Assembly (NCBI GenBank): GCA_947247005.1 | Contig: OX365946.1 | Span: 49,440,734-49,504,733, forward strand | Length of the DNA: 64,000 bases | Source of the DNA: Spisula solida | Taxonomy: Eukaryota > Mollusca > Bivalvia > Venerida > Mactridae | Reading direction: 5' to 3' | Shown here: positions 13,956 to 26,321 of the stretch, one piece after another | Layout of the letters: every line of letters begins with the position of its first letter | How positions within the stretch are numbered: position 1 is the stretch's first letter | The notes under the pieces: generated by a model | The model's input: the letters and a program-made list of their open reading frames with translations, nothing else | Told to the model about the DNA's origin: nothing | The model's database searches: none | Program-made: the position numbers and the translations under genes

Positions 13956-14945
13956 GGTAATTCCCAACTCTTAATTTTTTCTGTACAAGAGATATCAAAC
14001 ACCTGCTTTTTATGAAGAACACACTCATGATAGTAATTATGCAAACCCATGACAGTTTTGCTCGGCTAGTTTTCAAGATATTTTTAGATTTTGGAGAACC
14101 CCCCCCCCCCCATAAAAACTGATATTTGCATTTCACCGAAAAAGTTTGGCATTTAATTACATGAAACTTGGCATGCACGAAATTTCGTATATACGGAATC
14201 ACACGATAACGTTTGTTTTAGCCTATGCATGTTATATGTATTTTAAATGATATTTTAAAATATGTGATTTATCATTTTGAAGTTATACGAACAAAATAGT
14301 TGAACAGCATACTGTTTTCGTACATGCAACCAGTGGAGTAAATATTATAGAAGTTTTATCCCAGATTTCATGGCAGTTGCTCGGCTAGATTTTTTTTAAT
14401 TGACACTTTAGTGATTTCGGAAATGTCGAAAACCAGGATAATTTACAAAATACATTAACGTTTTGAATACGTTGTATCCAGTTTTCGCGATAATTTGTTT
14501 TTGAAAAGTGTTTATATTTAAAGATAAGCCCATGCTCTTTTGCATTAGCTAGTATATATTCTTTCGAAATACATGTAAATGCAAATGAACATTCCTCTTA
14601 AGTAGTCGGGATGCTGCTAAACAAATATTAAAACTTGGATAAATTTTGTGTTGGCGCATTATATTACGTTTCACATACGTTGTAGCTAGTATTCGCTAGT
14701 GTTGGTGTTTCAATGTTTGGAATAAATGGCGCATAAAATTTCAGCTATAGCTTTATTCTGCAAGCTTATTATAGTATAATATAATAATAACTTTACAGTA
14801 AATTCGCAATTTTAATACCTGAGAACATGCTGACACATCAAGTTTAAGTGTTTCGTACTATTTATCATGGTAGTCAGACGCTTTCAATACGTCTTAATTA
14901 CACCGATTTCTAAACTTCCGCTCAACTGAAGAGTTGGGAATCACC
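13956..14945. mobile_element. TTAA-flanked TIR element, copy 1 (990 bp, non-autonomous)
   Basis: The left end reads GGTAATTCCCAACTCTT and the right end is the reverse complement of GGTGATTCCCAACTCTT. TTAA lies immediately outside both ends (13952-13955 and 14946-14949), as expected for piggyBac-type targeting. The paralogous site in duplication copy 3 (about 38770-38795) lacks the element, so the insertion boundaries are supported independently. The interior has no transposase-like frame. It contains a run of 13 C at 14099-14111 where copy 2 has only a short C run. It is a non-autonomous (MITE-like) element. The family assignment rests on the TTAA target only, because the terminal bases are not the canonical CCY of many piggyBac elements. 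Confidence 0.85.
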
Positions 14946-17900
14946 TTAAATGTGTACTTTAATAAAAATTGGTACTTTTTTCGTAGCAAATTTGATGGCA
15001 TGCTTTTTGTTGCATATTATTACATTTCTTTCTACGAAACGCTTAAGATTTAATTAACACAGACTTGTTCTCAAAACAATTTGCAAAATTGGATTACATA
15101 TCTTAAACAGACGTTATAGCAAATACGTAGTTTCCGTATTTAAGAAAAAAACAATGCACTTTTAGATTATGTTATCTAACTTTGATACAAGAAATAAGTT
15201 CTAAAGCATAAACACGTGTCTATCGCAATGTATGTATTTAAAATTTAAACAGACGTTATAAAAAGAAAACTCGATAATAGGAATATTATCTTTCAATACT
15301 TTGGTTTGACTGAATTAATTGAACGTGAAGAAGCATTTCAGGGGCAACTTAACGAACCGTCAGTCTTGAAAGACAGCATCTCCCAACGCAGACCGCAAAC
15401 AAGCACCAGCATACAAATTATTCATTTGATGGACTCGCAACAGGAGCCTCCTAAAACAATCATTCAAATCTTTATTACATAACTACGATTTATGAATTTT
15501 GGATGAGCGCAAGACTGAATACGAATTCACAGGAGAGGAATACAGCACAACACAATTATCAACACGAATGGAAGCTTGAACTATTTGTATGACCTTAATG
15601 TACGGGAGGAATAGTTTAATAAATTGTCCGTAACCTTATATTCGTGGTTGTACTGCATATGGCTCAAGATGGAATATGTTCATTTGGGTTATTTATATTG
15701 GTTTGATTTTACCACTATAGGGACCTCAGGTTGTTGGTTGATGACGCCTTATGTGAACATATCGACCAGTGAAAACGTTCAAATAGTTTTTTGCCTGCAC
15801 TTAAAACTGAACTATCATGATTCTGCCTTTTTAGAAGTCAGTCTGGAATAAACGTCGTTTCATCTATTGCAAAACAGTATACATTTGAAAACATAATGGA
15901 CTGAATAAATGAAAAACAAGCTCGTGTATCCACACAATATAGTACCCTTTTTTCTGTCTAACACTGAACCTACTTTTCTGTAGTCTGTCAAAGATTTTTT
16001 ATTACAATTAAGATGTTGAATAACATTTAAAACGAAAATGTCATGATTATGGTCATGCCCTAATTGTACACACAATATCTGATGGCAAGGAACGGCACCT
16101 TTCAGAAGAATTGTATTACATTTGTAAATACTTTTTCCAGAAACTACGATTGTTATTATTATTAATTTTGAATTATGTTACCATAAGTATAATTATCTGT
16201 ATTTCAATCGACAATTTTAGATCCTTAATAATGCTCGTAAACTATCTTCCACATGAATGGTTTTTATATGCATATGCGCTTTCTATTTAACCGATGAAGT
16301 CATTGAAAAACACTTAACTAAATCGGAATGGATAGTAATGTTTGATCTTTTTCTAACTACCAACATACCGGTGCCATTTTACAATGAAAGTAGTGATTAT
16401 CTCAACTATACATGCAGATATTATGCATATAGGATTGAAACATATTCCATCTTATTCTATCATATTCACTATCAAAGTGCTTATTAAGATGTCGTAAACG
16501 ATTATTTAATACACTGATTAGTATCGTTTACAAATGCAAATACAATCAAACACATATCATAAATAACCGAAATGTTATGAAAACATGAATCCATTATCAC
16601 AAAAAACTTGAACTCGCATTTAATCAGGAATTGTTAATAGCCACGTGGAATGCGATAGATGGAAAAGCAATATTCAACCACTTGACATATTCGGAATACT
16701 CGTACATAAAGCACGGATAAGTGCCTGCATTGCTACTTAAATTATTTTAAATTCACGCAGTTATTAAAAATGCCAATGAATCAAAGTATTAATTTTGGAA
16801 CAAAGGTAGGCCATCATTTAGTGTGGAGTTATTAGTTAAATAGATAGACGTTTAGAATAGTTCCTCCAAAAATAAATGAAGAGCATAATAAATACACACA
16901 TACGGTTACAACAAAACAACATTGTATAGCATATACTAATCACAAATACATATTTCACGACTGTCTCAGCCGAACTCAAATACATATAATCGAACATCTG
17001 TAAATACATTTTTGTAATTATGTGTTACGATGAACACCTACTCGAAATCCTTTCCACCTTGTTTATCCTGTATTTATAAAATCACGTATTTTTTCGTACG
17101 TATTTCTTGTAAAAAAAATTCAAGTTTTGTTCTGTACAATCCGACCAACAACAACCATCAACTCAAACGTATATACAGATTGGTTTTCGTTATCGCTAAA
17201 GAAGACGCATTCATCAACTGTAAAATGGTGTACCTTATGTTGAGATAGTTAATCACAATCCCAAGTCTGTATACATTTTATTAACTGTAAGAGGGTATTG
17301 TTTTGTAACAGAAGTATTGTACCCAGTAATACACAATACGACCACCACACACGTAAATGGTGACTGAATGGATCAACGCAAAGATTATTCAAAACTAACC
17401 CTGCCTTTTTGAAGTGTCTTTACGTTTTGTATAACATGTTTGGTGTTATTCACATTTATCTTTTAAGGAACACATTCATGTGTCATATTCAAGTTGGTCG
17501 TACCATTATTATTTTGACCTATCTATATGCAGTGATGTGAAGATTCCAGATACGTATGATAACTACTAGCATTGATCGAAAACTCTGTTTGGAGATTGAA
17601 ATAAATTCTGATTTATTAGTTGAACATGCAAATACGCATGGTGTTTCATTAACTTCCATTTAAATAGGTATTCATGCAGTACGTGTGTTTATGTTAATTT
17701 GACCGATATTGTTACAGACAAGTTTGTTTCAAAATAATTATAGCATAAAAGTGAGGTCTTCATGACTACAAATACCGATAGCATGTACTTATAATAACAA
17801 CAGATACCGATCTTCATTTATCTTGGACACTTACACAGTACTTTAAATGGTATTAGATGATAACTGTCGTGTATGTAAATATTTACAATAACAAGCATCA

Positions 17901-19644
17901 TTAATAAACGACTTATTATGGAAACGGAAATTCATTATCACGCATAAGATCACTTTGGACAGTATTCGTATGAATGAATGCAAATAGAATACAATAGCGG
18001 CTTAAGGTGAAAATGCACATAATACGAGAGCAACGTTCACCGATCAGACATGTTTTTCTCAACAGTGAGGTTTATACGGAAGGACTCAGGATAAAAAGAT
18101 GCATAGAGCACAAAATTCTGCTTTTAATATCCGAACATTGATTTGGCGAAAGTAAACACACATCGAGCAACGAATGACCACATCTGTTCCCTTATACATG
18201 TAGATGCGTATTATCGAACATTATATACAAAATAAAAAGAATATTCAACGATCAATGGGTGGAATCGCCTCGAGCAAATATGGATAAATTAATGAACTAT
18301 ACAGTACATTGTTCTGAAAACCCGACATTATCCGTTTAACAAACCACACTGTCACGTTTAACAGAGAAACGAATACGTTACTGCATTACACATTGATTAA
18401 GTTATTCGGGTTTTTCTTGTATATTACAATATGTCCGAGTACTGAGGGGTTTTAAGGCAGTGTTGTTTTATCCTGTGAATAGACGCATTCATCAGTTGCG
18501 AGATCATTTACAGTATCTTGAGATGGTAAGTCCCATCCACAATGTGTGGTTTATGTGTATCCGTTATAATCGTTTAAATCTATTTCCGAGTCAATTGTAT
18601 GAGAGGAACAACAAAAACTCTAAAGGGTGTATAAACCAGTATACGAAGATTTAAAGACAAGCTCTAATTGAATAAGAATGAACAGTAAATAGACGCTGAT
18701 GATATAAGTTAATAGATTTATTAAGTTTGTCTAAATACGTATTCATCTAGAAAAGGCACGAAAGCATATAAAATCATGAAGCAATGACGGTATGTATCAA
18801 AAGGACGTAAACAGTGTTAAATTGTAGCATAAATATAACTGCTAAAACCGTAACACACATACAAACATACATATAGATATATAAAATTATTGCATACTGC
18901 AGACGTATACGTTTATTTTGATAACCATACTGACCTAGATTGTTATTCAATATCGAATTGCAAGTACATTCGGCACCGAATGATAACATTTAAATACCTC
19001 CGTCGCGACAGCATTTCTCACTGATGATTTATAACCGATATTGAATGTTACTCTCATGATGATTGTACATTTAGCAAGTTAATTATATACTATTAAATGC
19101 AAAGTTTCATTAACGTTTTCAAGTGTTTTGCACAGGTAGTGATATTAGAATGTACATTTGTTTGTTTTAGTTACAAACTACAAGCATATGTTTTGTGGAT
19201 TTATATATATCTACAAAATGCTCATTATTAACTGTGGGACTTAGATTTACAACAAATTGGCTAACCATACATTATGTAATAATAACTATATTTGATTCTA
19301 CTCAATGCAGTAAACACATTCAATCATAAAATGAACAACATACCCATCAGCTGCGTCACAACCAGGCCAAACGCCATACACAAAGACATGCAATATAACA
19401 CCATTTCTAAATGTTTGCTGTAATTCCATTATCTGAAATAGAGAGATGGTTTATAAACTAGTCAGTTAAACTTTTTAACTATTTACTGAATTGTGTGATA
19501 AAACTTCCCGCAGCAGTTAAGAATATAGTCCCTTAAAAGTAAAAAATCAAAACCAATGCAATTTGTGCTCGTATATTGTTCAATATTGCATAATTTAGCA
19601 AACAAATAAAAAATGTAAAACTTTGGATACGTTTAAATGTTGTT

Positions 19645-19725
19645 GAATACTGAAAATGAAACGTCTTAATACAGACAGTTTGTTTGAATACTGAAAATGA
19701 AACGTCTTAATACATACTGTTTGTT
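19645..19725. repeat. 41-bp tandem duplication
   Basis: Two adjacent copies of a unit beginning GAATACTGAAAATGAAACG, offset by 41 bp (19645 and 19686). The corresponding site in duplication copy 3, near 35625-35665, has a single copy. The doubling is therefore specific to copy 2. Confidence 0.85.
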
Positions 19726-19738
19726 TAATACAAAAAAC

Positions 19739-19977
19739 CGCAACCTCGGCCGAGTGGTTAATGGCATGCGCATTGGAAACGATATATCAAGTGGTTAGAA
19801 CTCATGCGGTCGGTTGGTGAGCTGCCAGCTCGTTAAATAATGGCTATCTAATGCCAATATTTGCCTGGCGCCTGACAATAGCAGACATAATTCGGAAGGT
19901 AATATGCGCATAAAAGATAGGTGTCCAAAGGTCTTCTCAATATCGGGTGACACTATAATATAATAAACAAACACAAG
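19739..19977 (+). mobile_element. tRNA-derived SINE, copy 1 of family S
   Basis: The head has a good Pol III A-box-like sequence (CGGCCGAGTGG, 19747-19757), and a decayed B-box-like GGTTAGAACTC follows about 36 bp downstream. A body follows with AAATAATGGCTATCTAATGCC and a tail with TGACACTATAATATAATAAA and AAAC-type repeats. An orthologous copy sits at the matching place in duplication copy 3 (35681-35932), so the insertion predates that duplication. The head resembles Ser/Leu-type tRNA A boxes, but I cannot assign the parent tRNA with confidence. Confidence 0.75.
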
Positions 19978-20158
19978 CACATATCGAAATTGAAATGTAA
20001 CGCAAAATTACCGAGCAATAGTTCGTTGTTTACTAGCAGTGATATGTGCATATATACATTAGTGAATATTGGTATATAGATATACATGCATTTGCTTTGG
20101 TCAAATTATTCAATTACTGAAGTTAAGATGCTAGGGTTAGATGGCTAGAGAACAAAAG

Positions 20159-20275
20159 TGGGAGGGGTGGCAATCAATAATTCAGAATATATAAGAAAAT
20201 GAAAGGTCTCAGGCAGGAGGGGGTGGCAATCAATAATGCAGAATATATATTAAAATGAAAGGTCTCAGGCAGACA
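20159..20275. repeat. 56-bp tandem duplication
   Basis: Two adjacent copies of a unit containing GGGTGGCAATCAATAAT and ending in AATGAAAGGTCTCAGGCAG. The unit start is offset by 56 bp (20171 and 20227). The copies differ by only a few bases, so this is young compared with the surrounding duplication. Confidence 0.9.
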
Positions 20276-21376
20276 GAAGTGTATGGTAGGTATACTATCA
20301 CTGTAACATAACACCAACGACTCGTTAAAAATGCCCCCTTTTAAAATAGTTTGTTTCAAAGAATGTACATGCCTTCAGTACTCGTTTACAAAAGCACAAA
20401 TTGGAAAATGTCACGAGCCAAAACGCATACTAAGCTTACATAAGAAACCTAGAGAACAAACTCTTACTTACAAGTACAAGACTGAACTGAACAATGTATA
20501 CTTTAAAACATATCGAAGAAACAGTACCAGAGGTTTCCTAACAGTCGCCAGATAACTGATGTTTTGATGTTTTACAACGTCTGGGGCCTGTGGGAAAAGA
20601 ACACGCTCCAAATGTCAGTGATCATCAAATTATATTGCTTACAGGTTAGCACTAAAGGAACATTGTCATTGCGTTTGGCGATAATCCATTGTTATTGTAT
20701 GTATCTGAAGGAACGATTAAATACAGACTACCTGCAGTACAATTACAGCAACATTCCACACTAGGCTAACTAAACAACATAAGTAGCAATATTCATATAT
20801 CTGTGACCACTCAAAGAGACAATATTTTGAAATACCAATTGAACGTCTGTATTAAGCTATTTTCTCTGTCTGTAAATAAACCTGCTTTTGTTTAAAAATA
20901 ATTGCCATCATAGTCTTACGGTTTACGCAACAGTGATGCATTAGTCTAACTATGGCTAAGGTTTACTATTAGGAGCTGTACATGCTTCCCACATGCATAG
21001 CATGTGCAAATGACCTCACTCTGTATTCGTTTGTACATTTAAGATGCATTTTTATCAAAAACAAAAGGTACCATTTTTATCGTTACCGTTTACACAACAG
21101 TGATACATACATTGTAAGTCAAACTATGGCTCAGTTTGAGTATGATATATAATACATGTGTACATGTGCGACAGGTCATGTTATTTATTCGCTTTATGCA
21201 ATATTCTGTTACCCACCTGTTCATCAGTGGCTATGTGCCTGCCAATAAGAAATACAATACTTGTGCATTGTTGATATACTAGTAAGGCAAAATGTTTGTG
21301 TCACGTGTCAGGTGACTGACTAATTGTTACAGACGATGACAACAGACGACCAAAATGCTCTGGAAACGGCATGACG

Positions 21377-21525
21377 ATTATTATTATTATTTATTATACC
21401 ATATTTATATAGCACTTTTATCATGTAATAACACGTTCAGAAGTGCTGTACAATCACATTTAAGACATTGTTAAACAATTTGAAATAGATATATACATGC
21501 AAACATAACAACAAATATATATTAT
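21377..21525. repeat. dispersed repeat, family P, copy 1
   Basis: An ATT-rich lead is followed by TTTATATAGCACTTTTATCA, an ACACGTTC block, AGAAGTGCTGTACAATCACA and CATGCAAACATAACAACAAA. The same succession of blocks occurs at about 48559-48719. AGCACTT and AAGTGCT form a short inverted repeat within the unit. It is probably a SINE or LINE-tail family, but no coding part is seen. Confidence 0.75.
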
Positions 21526-24074
21526 ACAGTTTATAGTTTAAGGATAAAATATGAATTTTCAGCAGACAACTTGTAATTAAAACAAATATAAGCATTGAAT
21601 GCTTTAAATCCGATTGGCTTCGTAAGCTATATGGCCAGTCCTCACGCGCATTACTCCACCAGCCGGTATTATATGTTATGCATTAAAGTTAGTCCAATGA
21701 GTCAAAACATCTCACTGAAAACCAACTATCTCTCTTTTACGACGAGATTATGCACGACACATAAATTGTGTATTAACCCGGATATAACAGTACGTCAATA
21801 CACAGTGTTGTAAAGAAAATACTGACATAACTCATGAGACTTCGGAGAACAAAAAAAGCATGGTGTGTCACAAATACTATTCGTGATGTAATGTTTACAC
21901 CAATAATTTGCGTTCAGTCCTTTTTTGCTACATTAGTGTTGTTTATTTATGCTGGTGATATTTCAAGAATGTCATTCCCTTGTTACCATTCCGCCTCTGG
22001 CCCATAAAATAGTTTTGGCGACCCGTCAGAATGCAATATGCCACGTTATTAAGGTCTGGAATTGAAGTCGTTCTCGAGGGCGTCTGCCGACCTACAGAAA
22101 ATAATAACAAATTGCACGCATGTCTACAGTTTAGAACACATAATGTCCCTGAAGTGCAGTACTTGATATATTACCATAAAGCTATTTTCTTTGCACCGAC
22201 TTCAATGTACTATCACGAAAGTGTGGTTCTCCCTTAATCTGCACATATTCCAATCTCATACGGGTTCCAGTTGAGGGATTTCGTTTAATTTAGTATCTTA
22301 GCCTACACACTTGATGTGAATGAAATATATATCGTCGCTGAGAATAAATCACAATACATGCAAGTAATTAATTGCGGTTTTCAAGTCCATCAGCATAGCA
22401 TTAATATATGCTCAGTAATGGCTTGTCTTAGTTTTTGAAAACTTCCAATGACATATGTACATGTACTTCCAAACTCCACACGTGTTATATGACGATAACA
22501 TATCTTAAGTGAATAGTTGGTTCTGCGCTGTAGATAATCATCTAAAGAGTTTCTTAGTAAGAAAAAAAAATTGTATCATCGCGGTTTATAGAATAAAAAC
22601 AAAATATATAAGTGTACGCAATAATAGAGAAATACGAGTATTCTACCTAGATGTCTGCAAGATATGTAGCAATCAATGTAGCATCATGATGTTCAACTAC
22701 TACAGATTTAGATTCGCATCGTATTCGTATGTATTCTTTCTTGAATCGTACCATCCACCACAAGTATATCAATTATGTTGGGTCAAGTTCGTGACTTTGT
22801 TGCAAACATTATACCGGGACTTCGGACCTTCAAACCAGTTTCCTTTGTGGAGTAGTAAACTGTCGACGTTGTTCATCAGTTCGAATGGAGTTCAGTTTGA
22901 GCTGTTCTCGTGGGATAAGTCCATGCTCATGTTATCAAACCAGTTGAAATATTTTCATGGCAATATAAACTGAATACTTATTTAGGTACTCGTAATACCG
23001 ATCGATGGTTGCACCATATACCCATGAAAGTTCCTAACAATCCCAACGAGTACACCCAACCCAGCATGTCCCAATCCATGCTCCCCTACGAGCTTTTGTT
23101 GTTTTGTTTCATTTGACAGATGTAGTCATTGTAAAACACTTTACAAGTGGTAATAACAGTAACTTGTTATTTAATCTTGACAGGCCGACGCCATTCAATA
23201 ATGAACGTAGTGTTTATTATACATAAATGCAGATATTTTCACGTAACAATAAAACAGATGGTCACTGTTAAAGTGCTTCAGATGACGTTAGCAATCATTT
23301 GAGAAAACGATTGGTGTCGTATATGTGAATATACAAACAAGCATTATAAATAACCAAATATAATAGAAACGGGGAAGACAACGATATTCACTGACTAGAT
23401 TCAATACGATAATAAAACATCGCACAGGTGAGACATCACTCCACCTAACCAGCCGAGCACATACAACACAAAAACACGACAGACCAAAGTTACACGACAC
23501 ATTGTCCACCACATACATTGTAACTGGACGAGAAAAAAAACTATCCGGTGAGAGCCGAAGCCTGTCAAAACATCGGAACCGTGTTATCTACTATTCCTGT
23601 TCGTATTTTGATAAAAAGTAATGTATGTACTTCTATTATGATGTGTAATTAAATATTAAAGTTTTAATTATGAAAACTATTGTGAAATTTACGTTCGAGT
23701 AAATTTCGACACATCTCTTAGGAATATCTAGAATTTTAGATACCACCTACTCCACACACTTATTGGAAATCTTGTTAAAGTACGTTATGCATTACGTTAA
23801 GTACAACTAGGCGTTAGCAGAAGCCATGTACATTTTGTAGAAGTATTTGAGGTTTTGGGTTTAATAATATCTCGACGAAATAGCAACAAGTAATGTACTT
23901 ATACGATATAATCCCGATTTATTAGTATGACACTGTCTGAAGGTCGTAACACGTGGATTATGTAATACATTATAACTATTGCAGAAGAAGAAACTACATG
24001 TACTTGATCTGTTTCTTGAGAAATGCCAACAACAAAAATTTATAAATGAATATAATGTACAGTTATAATATTAA

Positions 24075-25036
24075 GGTAATTCACAACTCTTAAATTTTTC
24101 TGTACAAGAGGTATCAAACACCTGATTTTTATGAAGAACACACTCATGATAATAATTGTGCAAACCCATAACAGTTTTGCTCGGCTAGTTTTTAAGATAT
24201 TTTTAGATTTTGGGGAAGCCCCCTAAAAAGTGATATTTGCATTTTACCGAAAAAAAAGATATTTAATTACATGAAACTTAGCATGCACGAAATTTCGTAT
24301 ATGCAGAATCACACGATAACGTTTGTTTTAGAATATGCATGTTATGTGTATTTTTAAATGATATTTTAAAATATGTGATTTTTCATTTTTAAATGATACG
24401 AAAAAAATTGTTGAACAACATACTGTTTTCGTACATGTAACCAGTAGAGTAACTATTATAGAAGTTTTATCTAATATTTCATGGCAGTTGCTCAGCTTTA
24501 TCTTTTTTAATTCACACTTAAGGGATTTCGGAAATGTCGAAAACCAGGAGAGTTTACAAAATCCATCAACGTTTTGAATACGTTGTATCGAGTTTTCGCG
24601 ATAATTTGTTTTTGAAAAAAGTGTATATTTAAAGACGAGCCTAGTTTTAGCTATATGCTCTTTTGCATTAGCTAGTCTATATTCCTACGAAATAATTGCA
24701 AAAGAACCTTCCTCTCAAGTGGTTTGGATGCCTGCTAAATAAATATAAAATCTTGTGAAGGCGCATTATAATACATTTCACATACGTGGTAGCTAGAATT
24801 CGCGAGTGTTGTTGTTTCAAACATTTAGAATAAATGACACATACGATTTCAGCTATAGTTTTTTCTGCAAGTTTATTATAGTATAATATAGCAATTACTA
24901 TACAGTAAATTCGCGATGTAAAGACATGAGAATATGCTGACACATCAATTTTAAGAGTTTCGTACTATTTCATCATGGTAGTCCGACGCTTTCAACACGT
25001 CTTATTTACACCGATTTCAAAGAGCGCACAATCACC
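24075..25036. mobile_element. TTAA-flanked TIR element, copy 2 (962 bp, non-autonomous)
   Basis: This is the same element as 13956-14945, in the same orientation, with similarity along nearly its whole length. Shared words include CTGTACAAGAG, GAAGAACACACTCATGAT, GTTTTGCTCGGCTAG and ATGGTAGTC. The left end GGTAATTCACAACTCTT is intact apart from one change. The right end keeps only CACAATCACC. TTAA flanks both ends (24071-24074 and 25037-25040). The paralogous site in duplication copy 1, near 7935 (GGTTTAGGTGCG), lacks the element. No transposase is encoded. Confidence 0.85.
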
Positions 25037-26321
25037 TTAAGAGGCGTGGTTGTATAACCTATCGACATTAGCTAATTGAAAATATAGTATTAGGCTAACG
25101 TACAATACAAATGTAACTTGGTGTCACTTGAAAGCTTTTTTAAAAAAATACATTAATCCAATGCTATTTCACCGATATCATTAAAACTATTTAAACTGTC
25201 TAAATGTCCAAGTAAATATCATTTAATAATAAAATGCATATTCGCTGTTTTTTAAAATTTGTCGGATTTAGTCATTGAGAAATCTGTATTAATAATAAGT
25301 AGTTGTTACAAAACGTAACGAATGCGTGAGCAACAATCAGCATGACAAGCACATGCTCTGAGTAGTGATATTCAAATGAATTGACTTACGATATAAAACT
25401 GATACTATGAAGGTTCCTGTTTTTCCGATCGTAGTTGAGGCAGGGTCGGGATTTCAGTGAACACAAAATAACAATAACATTTGTTGTTTATATCTATGGT
25501 TGAACTGTATGTGACTAACAATGGAATATGTTGATTTGGGTCCTGTGTATTGGTATGGTTTTACCACTATATTTGTAAGTTTACACACAACGTAATTCAA
25601 AATTGAAATCTTACGGTTGTAAAATACTCAATTTAACGAATTGCACGAGACGATGGTCCTTTTAATCAAATGTATAAACTATAAGCCACGAAACATACAA
25701 AAGAGAACTTGCGTCTGAATTGACGTCAGGCATAATGCACTAAGTTTCTGTTTAAATACTACCATTATTGAATAAGAAAACATAATCATTAATGTGTTAT
25801 GCGATCTTTGTTTCCTAAATATTTTGTGTTATGTAATGAAATATAATAAAATATTATATTACACCTATTAACTATATTCGTTATCAATTTCAACATAATA
25901 TACACAATAAGTATCGAGATAGTGACAATTGAGCTATTGCACTGTTAAGTGCAGTGAAGTGTATATTTCCAAACGGTATACCTTGCATTACAATTACTAT
26001 ATTGAAGAACATTTATAACGAAACAGAATATGTCATGATTATCAGCATGTTCGTATTGTAGACAAAAGATGTTAGGGCAAGGAACGGCAGTTTTGTAGAG
26101 TCAGATTTACGCAATATTTCGTACACATTGTTGTTATAAACACTTTATCCAGAACATAAGATTGTTCTTTGTATTATATCCATTGTATAAAAAGATTTCC
26201 GCAATTATTTTGAATTATGTTACCGCAAGTGTAATTAGCTGTATTACATTTTTGCACATTCAACTGTTTTGTTCCATAACGATCCTCGTATCTTTTTACG
26301 TGAATGGTTTTCATGTGCATA

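Larger units (their letters stand above)
6450..15610. repeat. segmental duplication, copy 1
   Basis: Long stretches recur in the same order in two other places in the window. Anchor matches, in approximate positions: 6480-6790 with 22995-23610; 7930-8000 with 25040-25100; 9040-9200 with 25315-25470; 9260-9560 with 15660-15960; 9600-10060 with 16150-16600; 10300-11330 with 16800-17670; 11330-13198 with 17670-19350 and in part 34730-35340; 13575-13800 with 22235-22420 and 37960-38130; 14950-15610 with 38770-39490. The copies are diverged by many substitutions and indels, so the duplication is old. Copy 1 alone carries the CpG-rich motif cluster and lacks the SINE found in copies 2 and 3. No open frame is preserved across copies. 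Confidence 0.85.
15620..22830. repeat. segmental duplication, copy 2
   Basis: This copy begins in the middle of the unit. The block that ends copy 1 (to about 15610) is joined directly to the block that starts near 9250 in copy 1, so the first ~2.8 kb of the unit are missing. It then follows the common order: 15660-15960, 16150-16600, 16800-17670, 17670-19350, SINE at 19739-19977, then 20440-22420 (matching 36420-38130) and 22600-22830 (matching 39540-39770). The 154-codon open frame at 22509-22973 lies across its end, and the matching region at 39540-39780 is not open. Confidence 0.8.

Noticed and set aside
22509..22973. Longest open frame, 154 codons, plus strand
   Set aside because: It lies across the end of a segmental duplication copy. 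The matching region at 39540-39780 is not open. No motif, signal peptide or domain is recognisable.
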